Notes: generated by a model not told the origin, from the sequence alone. 64,000 nt of DNA from Gordionus sp. m RMFG-2023 (GCF_954871325.1 NC_088775.1:84917561-84981560); one strand, 5' to 3'; counted from the stretch's first letter, positions 1 to 13,290 are shown. Numbers and translations are program-made.

Positions 1-299
1 ATTGATTTTATATATATAAATATATTCCTGCTTAAGAATTTTTTTTAATCGCTTATAAGTCATAAAAATATGGTATTTATTTTATATTTTTTTTATCCAC
101 CAATATTAATATTAGTGAATATGTTTCTACGTACATCAAAATTTTTGTAGATCTCATAAATATATAAGAAAAATATGATGATTATATCCTAAGCCTAATT
201 AGTGCACTCATTTTTATTTCGCCAATCAATTTAATCTTAGTCAAAATTATATATTTATTTTATATAGTGTTGTATCGTTTTTATTTTATTGACGGATTT

Positions 300-1650
300 A
301 TTTTTGTAGAAACTTTCCAAGAAATAGGACCCAAATAAATGGTAAATAGTAGCACCCACGTATTGAAATAATTTGTTTGTAAATATAGTGGGAAGGGTGA
401 GTAAGCTGTGAGGGTTGTAGGTAATTTTCTTTTTCTGATAGTTTTTGTAAAAGTAAAAAAAAAGGAAATAAGGTATTAATCATTAAGAGTAAGATTGATG
501 GGTTTACGTAAGAAAAAAAATTACTTTATAGCGTTTTCTTTTTCTGATAATTCGTGTAAAAGCTTTAAAAAAAACTTAAATTAATCGTTAATACACAAAA
601 GTTAAGAAAAACATACTTCATAGTAAAATGGTTTATGGTGGTTGAGAAAGAAAATTATTATTTTTTTATTTGGTTTATGTTTCGAAAATTTTTTTTTGTG
701 AAGTTGTTTTATATGTTTGAAGATTGTTTTTCTATAAAGTGTAATGAGATGGGCGGAAGAGGGAGTAAATTTTAAGAAAATTTTATTAATATTAAGGAAA
801 TTGAATTAAATGGAGCAATATGTGATATATTAAAAAAAAGGGGGAACAAGAAAAGTTTAATTTTGAGGTAAAATTCTATGTTGAATTAGGATTTTTTTTT
901 TCGTAAAGAATAATTCAGTTAGGATAATATCAAAGGAGTTAAATTTTTTTTTTAAAGGTGGCAATAACATACCTGTAATGAACAAGTTATTATGAATTAT
1001 TTGAGATTTTTGTTTTGTGCATTAAATGGTTAAGGAGTCGTTTTTTTAGGTTGTAAGATATTTGAAATAATTTAAGGTAAATTTATTTGATCTAAAAGTA
1101 ATTTGGTATATAAAATGGTGTAAATGGAAAGTGTTTACCATTGTTTTTAAAGTGAATGGGAATAGGTTTTTGAGAATAACCATGAGAATAGGATGTAAAA
1201 AAAAAGAAAATATAAACGAATATGTATGTTAATGTCTTGTATTTATGTTATAATAAATGAGATTGTTTTTTTGGGAAAGAGAAATATATTTGTTTTAAAA
1301 TTTTTTTTAGAGAGGAATAGAAAAATGATTTATGGTAGGAGTGTGAGATAAAAAGGGAACGGGAATAGTTAGTTTGTAGTTGAGTTTGTCAAGGTTTCAT
1401 ATAAGGAATAAGATTGTTTCTTGATAAGGAAATAAGGGAAAATAGTGATGTAAGAATCAAGGTTTCTTATGAAAAAGAAAATTATTCTTTTCCGAAAATT
1501 ATGGTTAGATAGCAAAATGATGTCTTAGAAAGAGGTGAGGGTTGGCAGAGGGAACGTAAATAATTTGTTTTGAGTTAAAAAAAATTTGTTTAAAAAAATA
1601 GTTAAAGATTATTTTTTTTTGGAAAATAGTTTGATAAGATCTAAAATTAA
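300..1650. other. Strongly G-over-C skewed AT-rich block
   Basis: By hand count, bases 601-1620 hold about 220 G against about 40 C on the given strand, while neighbouring sequence (for example 2100-2700) is near parity. No gene recognised. A motif around TTTTCTGATA is repeated at about 431 and 540, suggesting a diverged tandem unit near 109 bp. Confidence 0.7.
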
Positions 1651-1659
1651 AAGAAAGAA

Positions 1660-3295
1660 TTATAAAATCTAACAATTAGTAATAATCGAGATAATTTTTT
1701 TTGATAATTTATCCATTTTAAAATATCCTTATTAAATTAGTAATTAGCTAATATAAAATTGTTCATTGAATAATTTTTGATTTTTAGAATTATACAAATT
1801 CAATAATTCGATATATAATTTAAAAAAAATAATCCACTAAAAATATATAATTTATGATAATATAATATCCGATAGATGGTGTAATAGATTTTTAGTTTTT
1901 TTAATACTGATAAAAAAATTCTAATTTTTAATTATTTTTTCCATGAATAATTTAGTTTGTTTAAAATATATATCATATAATGTTTATTTGTTGATAAATA
2001 AAATATTTTCATTAAATATAAAAAAAAAATATTAAATTAACCATAACTTCTAGAATTATCTTTAGAAATGAAATATTAATATCAATTCTTAGTATTATCA
2101 TTTTTTAAATATGAATATTATAATTAATATTTTTTTTCTACTCATCCTGTTGATGTTAAACAAAATAAATATAAAATGAGATAAAATTTGGAATTTTCGT
2201 CGCTAGTCAATTCTCAGATTAATTATTTTATTTTAATATTTTTAAAGTTTAAACATTTTTTATTTTCGCAACTTATTTTGTACTAAATTTATTTATCATT
2301 TTTTAGCCAATTTATTTTTAAATATCATATATTCATTTGTTTTTTCTTATAAAAAAATTAATTTTAGAATATCATTAAAAATATATATATATAAATAGTA
2401 TCGTTTTATTGTAAAATAACTTAGGTTTTAAAATACCTTCTATCATTGTAAATATTGAACGTTGATGAGAAAACGGTAAAGAAAGATATTGGAAAATTAT
2501 GATATTAAAATGCTGCTTTTTAAAAGGAAGATTAATGATAAATAACAAAAATGGGATCAAAATCAACAAACACCGTAATGTGTGTGCATTCTTCATTGCA
2601 TTTAAATCAAGAACGATGTTACCGTGAATTAAAACAAACATAAGAGAGATGTCTCTGTTGATTAAAGATTAACTTCTTATTACCATGAACTAATGAACAC
2701 CGGAGTTTTGTGGCGAGCAAAGTAACCTGAATGTTCAATCCATAGCTCAATAAATATCAGCACTAGATGGAATAATCTCCACCGGAATTTAGTCTTGCTC
2801 CATCTTCGGTTTCATTGCTTATAAATTATAAGTTGCTCGACACATCTTGATTCGCCTAAAGGTCTGACTTTTATCTATCTATGATTTTAACGCACAGATA
2901 ACTTGGATATCATAAAATTTAGGTGTTCATTGGTCGATGGTGATAAGAAGTTGGCATTTAATTTACTCGGGCATCTCTCTAAAATAACATATATTAAGCC
3001 AATTCATTTATTTATTTTATTTATAAATTTGCTATTGGAAAATTTTGACATTATCAAGTTCGTGCTTTGGTGGTCTATATTTTATATGGTTCTTTTTAAA
3101 AAATTTTAATGTGAAAAACAATATTTTAGTGTTTTGCCTTACTATTTAGGTTCATTTAATATTGTCTTTTTCATAACTTCATTCAATAAATTATTTATAT
3201 TTAATAATTGTGGGGATTTATCAATTATTAGTATCTTGAATCCATTTCCCATAAAAATATTTAATGCTTAAAAAAAATATATACCTTTTTTTTTA
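1660..3295. other. AT-rich intergenic stretch, nothing recognised
   Basis: Short open frames on both strands (for example minus 2375-2641 and plus 2903-3109) consist of A/T-rich codons with no recognisable family. The part at 2640-2990 is more complex in composition and may be an old unidentified repeat. Confidence 0.4.
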
Positions 3296-3302
3296 CATAT
3301 TG

Positions 3303-4530
3303 AGGAACATAGGTAAAAAAAAGCTTGAAAAACCCATGTTCTTAAAGTAACATTCGTAATTATGGATGACCACGATAATTCATTTATAATTCGTAGAAAT
3401 TGTTTATTGTTTTCCCACTTTTCATTTGATTCTTTCCGTAATAAACTTTTATCTATTTCTTGTTCTATTTTTTTTCAACCTTCAAACCTTTAACTACTGT
3501 TTTTCATTCTGATTACAAGACTTCTGCAATTATTAGATCTGGCCCACTTTTTAAAATGTTACATTTATTTACTCATCAATTATCCACATCGCTACCTCTA
3601 GTTTAGAATGGCTCGATTTATCTAATTTAAATAAAGATTCTAGCTATAATGATATTAAGCAAGTCTGAGATTTTAATAGATGTGGAAATATTTCTGCTAT
3701 CTATAAGAAAATCTTAAGGCTTACCTAATATTTTTTGGAGTTTAAAATATTATGTTAGCCGTTTTTAAAAATTAAACTGTTTAACATCACCAATTACCTC
3801 CTTTTTATATATACGTCACACAACCTAGTCGATGGTATCATAAAACTAAAATCAATGTGAAATTTCTCATGGCTTTCAAAAATTTCAAAAATATCCATTC
3901 AGATGTATGAGATGTAGTCACTAGTAATATTTTTAACCTATGAGGTAAGCCAGATATCAACGCAAACTTGACAACAAAAAATTTCATTAGTTTTTACCAA
4001 CCAATGTGGCATAGTCCACTTTAACTATTCGACGATCACCCACACATACCATTGATATTCCCATGTTAGTTCATCGAATATCGCGATAACACTGTTGATA
4101 TCCTCTGTTAGAACAAGCATCACATTACTCAGTTAATCACTAAACCTACAAGATAGGCATAATTACTCAGAAAATCGAATAGTTTTTAATTAAAATAATT
4201 TATAAAATTTTGTAATTATTATAATTATTGATTCCTTTCCTAAAAACTATGATTTGATTTATTAACAATGTAATTATGATTTTATAGAATAATTATAATT
4301 ACATGATTACAACACTAATTCAAAATTATAATTTTTTTTATAGAGATTGAATAAAAAGTCGAATGTTAATCTTTAAGATGAGTAAGCACTTTAGGTTGAA
4401 TATCATTAATTGGATTTGAGGTAGAAATAAAACTCTGGTTGGAATGATCATCATTATTGTTTTATCTCAGGCTATTTACTTTAAGAAATATTTATTGAAA
4501 CAGCTTCTAATATTATTAAAAAGAGATTGT
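3303..4530 (+). repeat. Dispersed repeat family A, copy 1
   Basis: Matches, in inverse orientation, most of 61824-62850 over about 1 kb (for example the shared stretch around CTATTTCTTGTTCTATTTT and CAACCTTCAAACCTTTAACT). Its right part (about 4350-4530) also matches the complement of 57190-57345. There is no coding similarity and no clear terminal repeats. A hAT-N1 MITE lies inside it at the same place as in the other copy. Confidence 0.8.
3599..3792. mobile_element. hAT-N1 MITE, old copy nested in family A
   Basis: Ends TAGTTTAGAATGGCTCG and GTTTAACATCACCA are diverged hAT-N1 termini. Flanks GCTACCTC and ATTACCTC agree at 6 of 8 bases, as an aged 8-bp target-site duplication. Confidence 0.7.
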
Positions 4531-6109
4531 CGGTTATCCAAAAAAATTCTTACCATGTGGATTATCAATTTTTCAAAGAAAATTGCAAGTTTAAAATATT
4601 ATTAATGGGCCAATAATATCTATTTTAGAGAAATTTCAATGGGTTGAGAGTCCTGCCGGCCTCATGAATTTCAAAATCTTTCTTCCCCAATGAATATAAT
4701 TTTTATTAATTCTTGTTTTATATTGAAAATTTTTCTGATATTCATAAAAATTATTAAAATGAGAATAATCAAAATTTTTATTTTAGTTACAGTCAGACCC
4801 GGTTAAATGCGAAGTGTTTGAACTGAAAAATTTATTTTTTCGCACTTATCCGATTTCTCGCAATTATTAGATTAAATATATTTTTTGTTAATAGTATTAT
4901 TTTTAATAATATATTATTTACATATATTCTAAGCATTAAAGCTATTAAATTAATATACACATATTGCATTATTTTAAAAAAATTTAAAATGATTAAAAAT
5001 ATTTTTCTCCAATTTAAAAAAAATTTCTTATAAATTTGATAAGTTTAAGATTATCCAAAATATACAAATCAATTCACAAAAAGATTTTTTTTCCAAATTT
5101 TATACAATCAATTCTTTTAGAGAAACATTTAATAAAATTATAAAAAATAAATATTGTCTTTGTTACATCTTACAACGTTGTGTATACTTTACAACACTTA
5201 AAAGTCTTAAATTTATTCTTGTAAATAATTACAACAAAATTTAATATAGAAAGCTAAGCAACTTAAAAGTTGTAACAAGAAATATAATATTTATACCTTA
5301 CCTTAAAACATGCTAACTAATAATCCTTTAATTTATGTAAGTAGACCCTGCTAAATAAATCAATCAATGATGAATAAATCAAATGAGTGAATAGTAGATT
5401 ATCTAATTCTACTAATTGAGAAATATTTTAAATTTCTATTTGAAAACACTTATAAATATTTAATTTATGAATTGAAAAATTAAAATTACACATATTTTAT
5501 TAAGTATAACTTGCTAAATAAATCAGAATCAATCAATGATGAATAAATCAAATGTATGAAAATGAATAGTAGATAATCCAATTTTACTCACTGAGAAATG
5601 TTTTTAATTTATGAATTGAAAAATTAAATTCCTTTATTATATTGAATCAGATAAAATTTTAATAAAATTAATTAATTTGAGATAATTTGTAATGAATGTT
5701 TAAACAGGTCTTCTACATAGACTTATTAATGAATCATGGTACTTTAAGTTAGAATATGCTTAGTGGATAAAGATGCCATATCCATTCATAGCTTTGCTTT
5801 TATTAGGTAAATAATCAGGTTCGGATATCTCGTTTATACAGGCGCGTACGCAGGAATTTAGTCTGGGGGGGGGGGGGGATAATAAAATTTTTTAAGAAAT
5901 ATTATTGTTTTTTAAAAATATCAAGCATAAATTTATTAGGACTAATAACTATTTCTATTACACAATTTTAAATTTATGTGAATTATAAAAAAATTATATG
6001 TAAAGAATCATTTAAATGACCCAAAATAGAAATTTGAATATTTTGAGCCTTTACACAAAAAGTTTCTTGGGAATATTTTATATGTTATATATTTACAATG
6101 TAAAATCCA

Positions 6110-7150
6110 ATCTTCGTTGTGATTGAGCTAATTTTTCAATTATCTCATCCTTGCTAGTCGTCAAATGCCTATGAATATTCAAAAGATCCAAACCTTTCAA
6201 TCTACTTTCAGATGTTGTACCTTTTCAGAGACCTGCAGGCCCGGCCTCAGGCTGGACAGTATTTTAATTTTTTTAAATATATCCGGGCCGGGCCCAAAAT
6301 TTTTTTAAAAAAACACCCAAGCTGGGCTTGTAAATTTTTTTAAAAAAACTCAGGCCGGGCCGTAAAAAATCTTTAAAAAAAATCCGGGCCGTGCCCTGCA
6401 AATGGTATGGGAAGAGTTTATAAACCCTTTTAATACATTTGGAATTTAATCTAAAATGTGTTTGAAATAATGCAGACCATCCATAGCATTTTTTGGGACT
6501 ATATCAACTATTGTTAATCTTATAAACATATTTATTCAGCTAGTAAGGCATCATAAGATACTTTAACATCTTGATAATAAAAATCTAACAAATATTTTGT
6601 TTTCTATCACTATCTGAAAAAGGTTGGGAAGGCTTTTGTGGAAGTAATATTTGCAGATTAATAAGTGCTGCATGATGAATTAAAAATTCATTTATTTGGG
6701 TTATAAATGTATCTGTATTTAAGATATACTCTTCTACTGCTCCTATATTAATGTTTTAACGATGAGCTTGCCTTGCTACAAGTCGAGTCTTCATCAACAT
6801 TAACCTTAATTTCCTTAAGTTCTGATAAAATGCTCTCCGCTATTCTCATCTTCTTAATCAAGTCAATGTCATGTTTTTGAAAAGAAATACTTAAAATAGT
6901 TGTATAATTAAATAATACATTCTAATGAGAAATAAAATTTGGAATAAGCATTGAATCCAATAATTTTCTTGCTTCTGAGGAAATATTTCTTTCAGGCCAT
7001 TGTGATATTTCAGTAATAGCAAATAATTGGCTCATCTAACTCCTTAAAAGCTGTTACTGCTTGATGGCAGAGATTCTATCTCGTTGGACAATGTTGCAAT
7101 TTCTTTTTCCTGTTGGACAAGAAGTTTCAGAAATAATAATTATTTGACTA
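6110..7150 (-). pseudogene. Decayed hAT transposase
   Basis: Minus-strand reading gives pieces of a ZMYM/P52rIPK-type transposase across several frames with many stops, ending in an intact dimerisation segment that stops at about 6102. The segment between the central motif and the dimerisation region is interrupted by the MITE at 6226-6405. Not functional. Confidence 0.75.
6226..6405. mobile_element. GC-rich hAT-N2 MITE inside the hAT element
   Basis: Begins CAGAGACCTGCAGGCCCGGC, the full hAT-N2 terminus, and continues with alternating GGGCCGGGCC and A/T runs. The right end is degraded around CCGTGCCCTGCA. It interrupts the transposase remnant. Confidence 0.7.
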
Positions 7151-8132
7151 GAAATTTGAAAATGGTAGATAAATATTACGCCACTAAAAATTTGAAAGTA
7201 ATAAGTAAATATTACGCCGGAAAACTTGAAATAGAAATTAATTGATAAAATAACTTAGTAGATAAATGTGATAATAAATATAATTAAATATATATTTAAT
7301 ATGAGATACGAATAAATATTAACAAATATAAATTAATATAAACAATAATATTTTTGAAAAATATATCCGGCATCTGCATTTTGTGGCTTGGAGAGGGAGG
7401 GATTTGTCCCCCTGCCCTCCCCCACTGAGTACGCCTATGCGTTTATAACATTTAAGTAATCACTTTCTGCACTATCATGCCTTTCTAGAAAATTAAATAA
7501 ATCTTATTATTTAAAAAAAAGTAAACTTTCCAAGATCGGTGCTCCCTCTTCCATTGCAGACTGTGTGTAAAATATTTTTTCTTTTTCTAAATCATGCTAC
7601 AAAAATTATAGATATTTTATTCTAGCATTACAAGGCCATTCTGGCTGTAATTTATGCTCCGTATCTGTGCTAGCCAAATTAATAATGCTGCCAGTGTGTT
7701 CGGAAAGCTAATTTTCTTAATTGCTGGTGGTTTATTTATAAGACGAGATGATAATTTCGATTCTAAAAATTAAATTTTCTAATAACAATTTAAGCATAAA
7801 ATAATAATTACGTGATAATTTGGCCTCAAATAAAAAAAAACTATCAGATTGGGTATTAAGAATTTAAGGGGTTGACGTAAAGTCAAAAATAATTTTTTAT
7901 TTAGTGCTAAGCTAATCTCCAATTTAAAAATCACCACTTCGCAATTATCCGATAATGATAGCGTTAAGATATAAATGGGACCGCATTTAACCAATAGTTG
8001 TCAATTATCCGATTTTCGTTTAAAAAAATATTTTTACATTGTGCCATTGTAGATTTTAACAAAATGGCAGATCTTTTTCCCTTTAAAAATATTTACACTT
8101 ATACGATATACAATTAAGCGGGTTTGACTATA

Positions 8133-9563
8133 ATAATGAGATATAAAATAAAAAAAACTTTTCCTCTTACAAATTTTTGACTAATTATTTAACATTTTTT
8201 AGCAGGGGAGTTCACCCCCTTCAAAATTTAGAAAGATCCCCTTAGCCCACCTCGCAATTTAACAAAATAATGGATCCTCTTAAATATAAGATATTTATAA
8301 AATAATTAATAAATAAAAAAATTATAATAAAGGTTATCAATACTTTTAGAAGCGGCAAATTACACAAAAATATTATCCATTGTCCATTCAAGGCTTCAGA
8401 ATTTTAATATAATAAAAGTTAATTATATCCATACTCTATAAATCTGTTCTATTTTAATGTTATCACACAAAATTTTACAATTAATTATATAAATTAATTA
8501 ACGCAGTTATAAGATATTAATAAAATTATATTACAATGATATCTAATATTATTTATATTTTTAATTAGTAAATACTAAAATTATATATTATATCCTTATA
8601 ATATATGCCTATAAAATATTATCTTTTGAATTCAGTATAAATAAGATTTTTATTAATATTTACCTCTCTTTTACTCGAGTTATTAAAAATTAAATAGAAA
8701 TTTATTATATTGATTATCTAGTCTTTTTTGAATCTCATCTTCACCAAATGTCTTTTTCTACACAGGTAATTTTATTTTACACCTTTTTATTTTTCCGAAT
8801 TATTTAAAGATTCTTATGTTTAATTGATTATTAATTTTATTTGAAACCATTTAATTGTTAAAATTCTTCTTCATGTCATGAATGCTTATTGTGAATATCT
8901 TTATACAAATAATATACACTTTACAAAATAATATTTAATATGTTATATTAATTTGCCATTTAACTATTCTTATGTTTAAAGAAATTTGTGTATTTTAATT
9001 ATTAACATACCACATTTTTTAATAAAACTTAATTTTCAGTGAAATAATTAAGCAATTTCAAATTATACATTTTACTTGATTATAAAAAAGTATTTAATAA
9101 TAACATGGTATAAATATTTTAAATATATATATCTTAATCAGTATAATATGTTCATTAGTGTATCTACATTAGTTTTATATCTTTTGAGAGGAAGAATACA
9201 AAATTAGAATACCATATATTTATTTGTAAAAAAAATCTCTGTAAATCATGAGTGGGATAACTTTAAATACTTTAAGAATCTTAGGGCAAATATATTCTAC
9301 AAAAGTTTTCAGTATAAAATAACTTAAATAGATTGATTTAACAAAATATATATTCCACATAAATATTATAATTATAAACTACATTGTTAATATTGACCTC
9401 AAATTTATTTTCTTATTGAAAATATAATAAATCAGGGTTAAATAATTGATATATTTTATTTAAATTAAATCAAATTTTTTAAAGGTGGAATTTTATATGG
9501 GCAAATAGTTGCCTTTTATCTTATAATCAGTGATCATTAATAAAAAATTGATACCATTTAAAT
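8133..9563. other. AT-rich intergenic stretch
   Basis: No gene and no convincing repeat boundary seen. 8200-8280 has a C/G-run pattern (AGCAGGGGAGTTCACCCC) that may be a lone hAT-type end. Confidence 0.4.
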
Positions 9564-10151
9564 ATATATTAACATATTATTTATGATTCAATAAATGTTT
9601 GATTTTTAAAATAAATATATAAAATTTATGTTAAATGCTTAGATTTTATAATTCACGATATTTGGAATAATTAGAGTTATAAGTTTTGTTTTTAATTATG
9701 CTAAAATTTAAATTGATTTTGGGCAAAAATATTTCTTATTCCTTCATCATGGAATAAAAAGAGATTACTTGGAATTCTGTTAAGATTAAATTTAAATATT
9801 ATCAAGCAGCCCTGTCTGTACATCTAATATTTTGATGATGCCTGCAAAAATTTGTCAATATATTAACATATTATTTATGATTCAATAAATGTTTGATTTT
9901 TAAAATAAATATATAAAATTTATGTTAAATGCTTAGATTTTATAATTCACGATATTTGGAATAATTAGAGTTATAAGTTTTGTTTTTAATTATGCTAAAA
10001 TTTAAATTGATTTTGGGCAAAAATATTTCTTATTCCTTCATCATGGAATAAAAAGAGATTACTTGGAATTCTGTTAAGATTAAATTTAAATATTATCAAG
10101 CAGCCCTGTCTGTACATCTAATATTTTGATGATGCCTGCAAAAATTTGTCA
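9564..10151. repeat. Tandem duplication, two copies of 294 bp, apparently identical
   Basis: Bases 9564-9857 recur as 9858-10151 with no difference that I can see, implying a recent duplication. The unit ends GCCTGCAAAAATTTGTCA. Confidence 0.93.
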
Positions 10152-10712
10152 AAAAATGTAAACACCTCTGGGGTCAGAATTTGTACAAGTATCAATTTAG
10201 TATTATAAATTTCAGAGGAGAAAGTTTTAAATCTCAATTTTTTTAAGTGCACATTGGGGTTGTTAAAAAACCCGATTAAAATTTTAGCCAAAATAATATT
10301 ATGTAAGTCTAGAGATTTTGTTCATAGATAGCAGAAAGGTTTGGAACTCTATTTGCAATTATTGAGGCTTACATAAATTATTTTGGGCCAAAATCTCAAC
10401 AGGTTATTTTAAAAAATTAACCTGAATTTGTCAAAAAATGTAAACACCTCTGGGGTCAGAATTTGTACAAGTATCAATTTATTATTATAAATTTAGGAGA
10501 AAGTTTTAAATCTCAATTTTTTTAAGTGCACACTGGGGTTGTTAAAAAACCCGATTAAAATTTTAGCCAAAATAATATTATGTAAGTCTAGAGATTTTGT
10601 TCATAGCAGAAAGATTTGGAACTCTATTTGCAATTATTGAGGCTTACATAAATTATTTTGGGCCAAAATCTAAACAGGTTATTTTTAAAAATCAACCTGA
10701 GTCAAGCTTTTT
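10152..10712. repeat. Second tandem duplication, about 281 bp, carrying a hAT-N1-like MITE
   Basis: The stretch from TGTAAACACCTCTGGGGTCA at about 10158 recurs at about 10439 with a few differences and a short deletion. Each unit includes a hAT-N1-type foldback (GTTGTTAAAAAACCCGATT...). The second copy has both ends, at about 10534-10732 (right end TTAACAACCCTA). Confidence 0.88.
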
Positions 10713-10732
10713 AACAACCCTACATAATACAC

Positions 10733-11350
10733 AATTTGATCAACCCCCCTTCCCCCCCCCCCACGAACCAATGCTAAATAAAAGACAAAAAAAGACAAAC
10801 AGAACATTACTTTAAAAATTCTATTTGTTTACTTGAGCATTTTTTTTTAAACTTTATTATCCAAAAGATCTAACATCAGATAATTGAAATCTAATTTTAA
10901 CAATCTTTAAATGTGTTTGTAATTTTTTTTTTATCTTCATTTAATTTTTATTTTATTTGACTTAATATTTTTTTGCAATTAAAAATTTTGAGCCAAGCAT
11001 TGTCCATTCATAGATTGGTCTTGCTCTACCCACGTTTCGATATATTATTATTTTTGTCTAATTTGATCATATAATACGTATAGTAATCCAAAAATTAATA
11101 GAGCATGTGACAATATTTTAGGATAGCCTCTTGTAAATATGTGTATGGTTGTATTAGGATATAGAAACCACGGGGATTCCGGAATCTCGATTTCAAATCA
11201 TTCATGGACGACGAAACTTTTGAACTATTCTAATTTATATAAATTAAATAATACACAAAGATTATTGGTCAAAATGTTTGGGCTTACAGTTAGATGCCGG
11301 AATAAACATCCGATAGAACTGCCATCAGTAAATGATAGAAAATCGAGAGA
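10733..11350. other. Intergenic with C-run; unrecognised open frame
   Basis: Contains C-homopolymer runs at about 10742-10763. A plus-strand frame (11139-11378) has mixed codons but no family I recognise and runs into a MITE, so I do not call it a gene. Confidence 0.35.
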
Positions 11351-11535
11351 TAGTGTTGTTAAACGGCTCGATTTTTAAAATTAAAAACGGCTAACCCAAT
11401 ATTTTAGCCAAAAAAGATATAACGCGAACCCGGAGATTTTGCTCATAAATGGCAGATCGGAACATCTAAACGAAATCTTGGGATTTACTTAATATTTTAT
11501 GGCTAAAATATTGGGTTAGACATTGTTAAAAATGG
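11351..11535. mobile_element. hAT-N1 MITE
   Basis: Starts TAGTGTTGTTAAACGGCTCG and contains the inner inverted segments AATATTTTAGCC and GGCTAAAATATT. The right terminus is disrupted after GGGTTAGACATTGTTAAAA. Confidence 0.75.
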
Positions 11536-12489
11536 ATGTCGTTTTCGTTAAACAGTACTTACCATATCCCAATACGACATATATAAAACCGTTTCTCTTT
11601 TAATAATTAAAAGTTTCTTTCTCATTTTTTTAAAAAAAACTTATAAATCATCTTATCAATATATATTATATAATATTTTTAAAAATATAATATAATATAT
11701 AATTCTTTGATACCAAAACAAATCGAAATGTAGGTCGAAATTTTTGTGTAAATATAGAAGGTACTTTGTTTTTTTATTTCTTACAAAACTTCCAAATAAT
11801 GTAAGAACAAGTTGTTTTTTTTTCAATTTATTTAAGAGTTCCTTTTTAAATTTATTTTAATTTTATTTTCCTCGTTGATAAATGAAAGCAATATAATATT
11901 GGACAAATATGGTATTAGTTTAGATTAATTAGATCGCAACCAACTCACAATGTTATTATTTATTAGTATAAAAAACTTTTTTTTTCAATTTTTTTATATT
12001 ACATCTTATGGAAAAGATTCCTAATTTTTATCACAATCATATCTCATTTTTTTTAAAATATTTAAATTTCTTTATTAATTAAGCATCAAATTTAGAACAC
12101 TAATATTAAAACACTATAAAATTAAAACTACAATTTCATAATTGTGTTCACAAAAAGGAACCATAATTATATCTAAAAATTTTTTGAATATTAAAAACCT
12201 TGATTTTTGGGCTCTGTCCAAGTATGCAAATAAAAATTTCCAAGGTTTTACAACTTTCAAGACTTTCTTCTTCCATTAAAATATTCAATATGTTTGACTG
12301 GGATGAAATGTTTATTTATGATCAATATTTGATAACTATTGAACGTAGAGTGTTGAATACCCGTGAATCTATCAAAGAATTACTAGCACAGAAATAAATT
12401 TAATGTAACTAAGTATATTTTTTTTCGAATAATGTAACTAAGTATTTATTTTTTCGAATAGCATCTTAAAAAATAATAACAATATTAAA

Positions 12490-13290
12490 TCGAATCAGAG
12501 GCCCTATAATCTTGAAGCATTTTAAACATCTGTTCCAGAAACTTGGCCATTCGCCTTGGGATTATTTTTTTGATTGGCCGAACAAATGGAATTCTCATGA
12601 TATGAATTTTGGATCGTTATCCGAAATAATTTGCCTTGGTACCCCAAATCTTGCATACCACCCCGTTAACCTTCTTATTATGTCGGAGTGGTGATCTTCA
12701 AACTAGCTACCTCCATTTATTTTGAACACGAAGCAACTTAAGCTAACAAAACGAAATTCAAATGGTCCTGCTAAGTCTATATATAATTTCCAAGGTTCAT
12801 GGCTTACATTCCACAGAGGTACTTGAGTTATTTTAGGCCTGTGTGTCTTACACCCGGCACAACCAATAATATACTGCTCCATATTCTCAAAACCCGGTCA
12901 CCATCTCTATCCGCTGTTAGTCATTCCGTCGATTAAAATAATTTATTAGATCAAGCTCACAACTTTTTGTCCTTCAACTTTGTTGAATTTGACTAGTAAA
13001 CGTTTATTTTACCTTAATCTATCCTCTGACAACATCTGTTATCTAGATCAATGAGACAAATATGGTAGGTTAACATCGATTTGTTGCATCTTCCTTGATC
13101 GGCAATCTAAATAAAATGTCAGCTATGACATTCTCCCTGCTGACCCTACAGGTAATATCAAAATCGTTTTGATTCATCTTCCAAGCCCCACCTTTTTAAT
13201 TAACATTGGGTCTTCCAACGGAAATGATAAGATCCTCATATTTAGGATTATTAAGGAAGTTTGCGAGAAAACCTACAAGACCACACAAAA
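12490..13290 (-). mobile_element. Ty3/gypsy retrotransposon fossil: end of RNase H and integrase
   Basis: Minus-strand pieces read QNDFDITCRVSRENV (end of RNase H), YIIGCAGCKTHRPK (integrase zinc-binding part), WKLYIDLAGPFEF and RFGVPRQIISDN (integrase core). Order and spacing fit the pol region of a Ty3/gypsy element. No LTRs were recognised around it. It is broken in several places and looks old. Confidence 0.8.

Larger units (their letters stand above)
5839..7439 (-). mobile_element. hAT transposon remnant (ZMYM/P52rIPK-like transposase), 1.6 kb
   Basis: Flanked by a perfect 8-bp target-site duplication CGTTTATA (5831-5838, 7440-7447). Ends CAGGCGCGTACGCAG and complement CATAGGCGTACTCAG are short inverted repeats, with G-runs inside each end. 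The minus strand keeps decayed transposase: SESRLKGLDLLNIHRHL and DEIIEKLAQSQRRLDF (6110-6210) are the hAT C-terminal dimerisation region, and HHAALINLQILLP (about 6630-6670) fits a central motif of the same family. A GC-rich MITE is inserted in it. Confidence 0.85.
4790..8130. mobile_element. pogo/Tigger-like DNA transposon ends enclosing other elements
   Basis: The left end CAGTCAGACCCGGTTAAATG and the complement of the right end TAGTCAAACCCGCTTAATTG form terminal inverted repeats, each flanked by TA, as in pogo/Tc1-mariner elements. A second end-like sequence (complement GGTTAAATGCGGTCCC) lies at about 7970-7995, so two related copies may be overlaid. Transposase is not recognisable. The interior holds a complete hAT element (5839-7439), leaving about 1.7 kb of its own sequence. 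Confidence 0.55.

Noticed and set aside
2375-3109. Open frames on both strands (minus 2375-2641, plus 2903-3109) as small genes
   Set aside because: Codons are A/T-driven, there is no recognisable motif, and chance frames of 60-90 codons are common at this base composition.
9564-10712. Direct repeats as a CRISPR array
   Set aside because: Two tandem pairs with long units and no spacers, in animal nuclear DNA.
12200-12397. 65-codon plus-strand frame next to the Ty3/gypsy fossil as part of that element
   Set aside because: It lies on the opposite strand to the recognisable pol pieces and shows no family motif.
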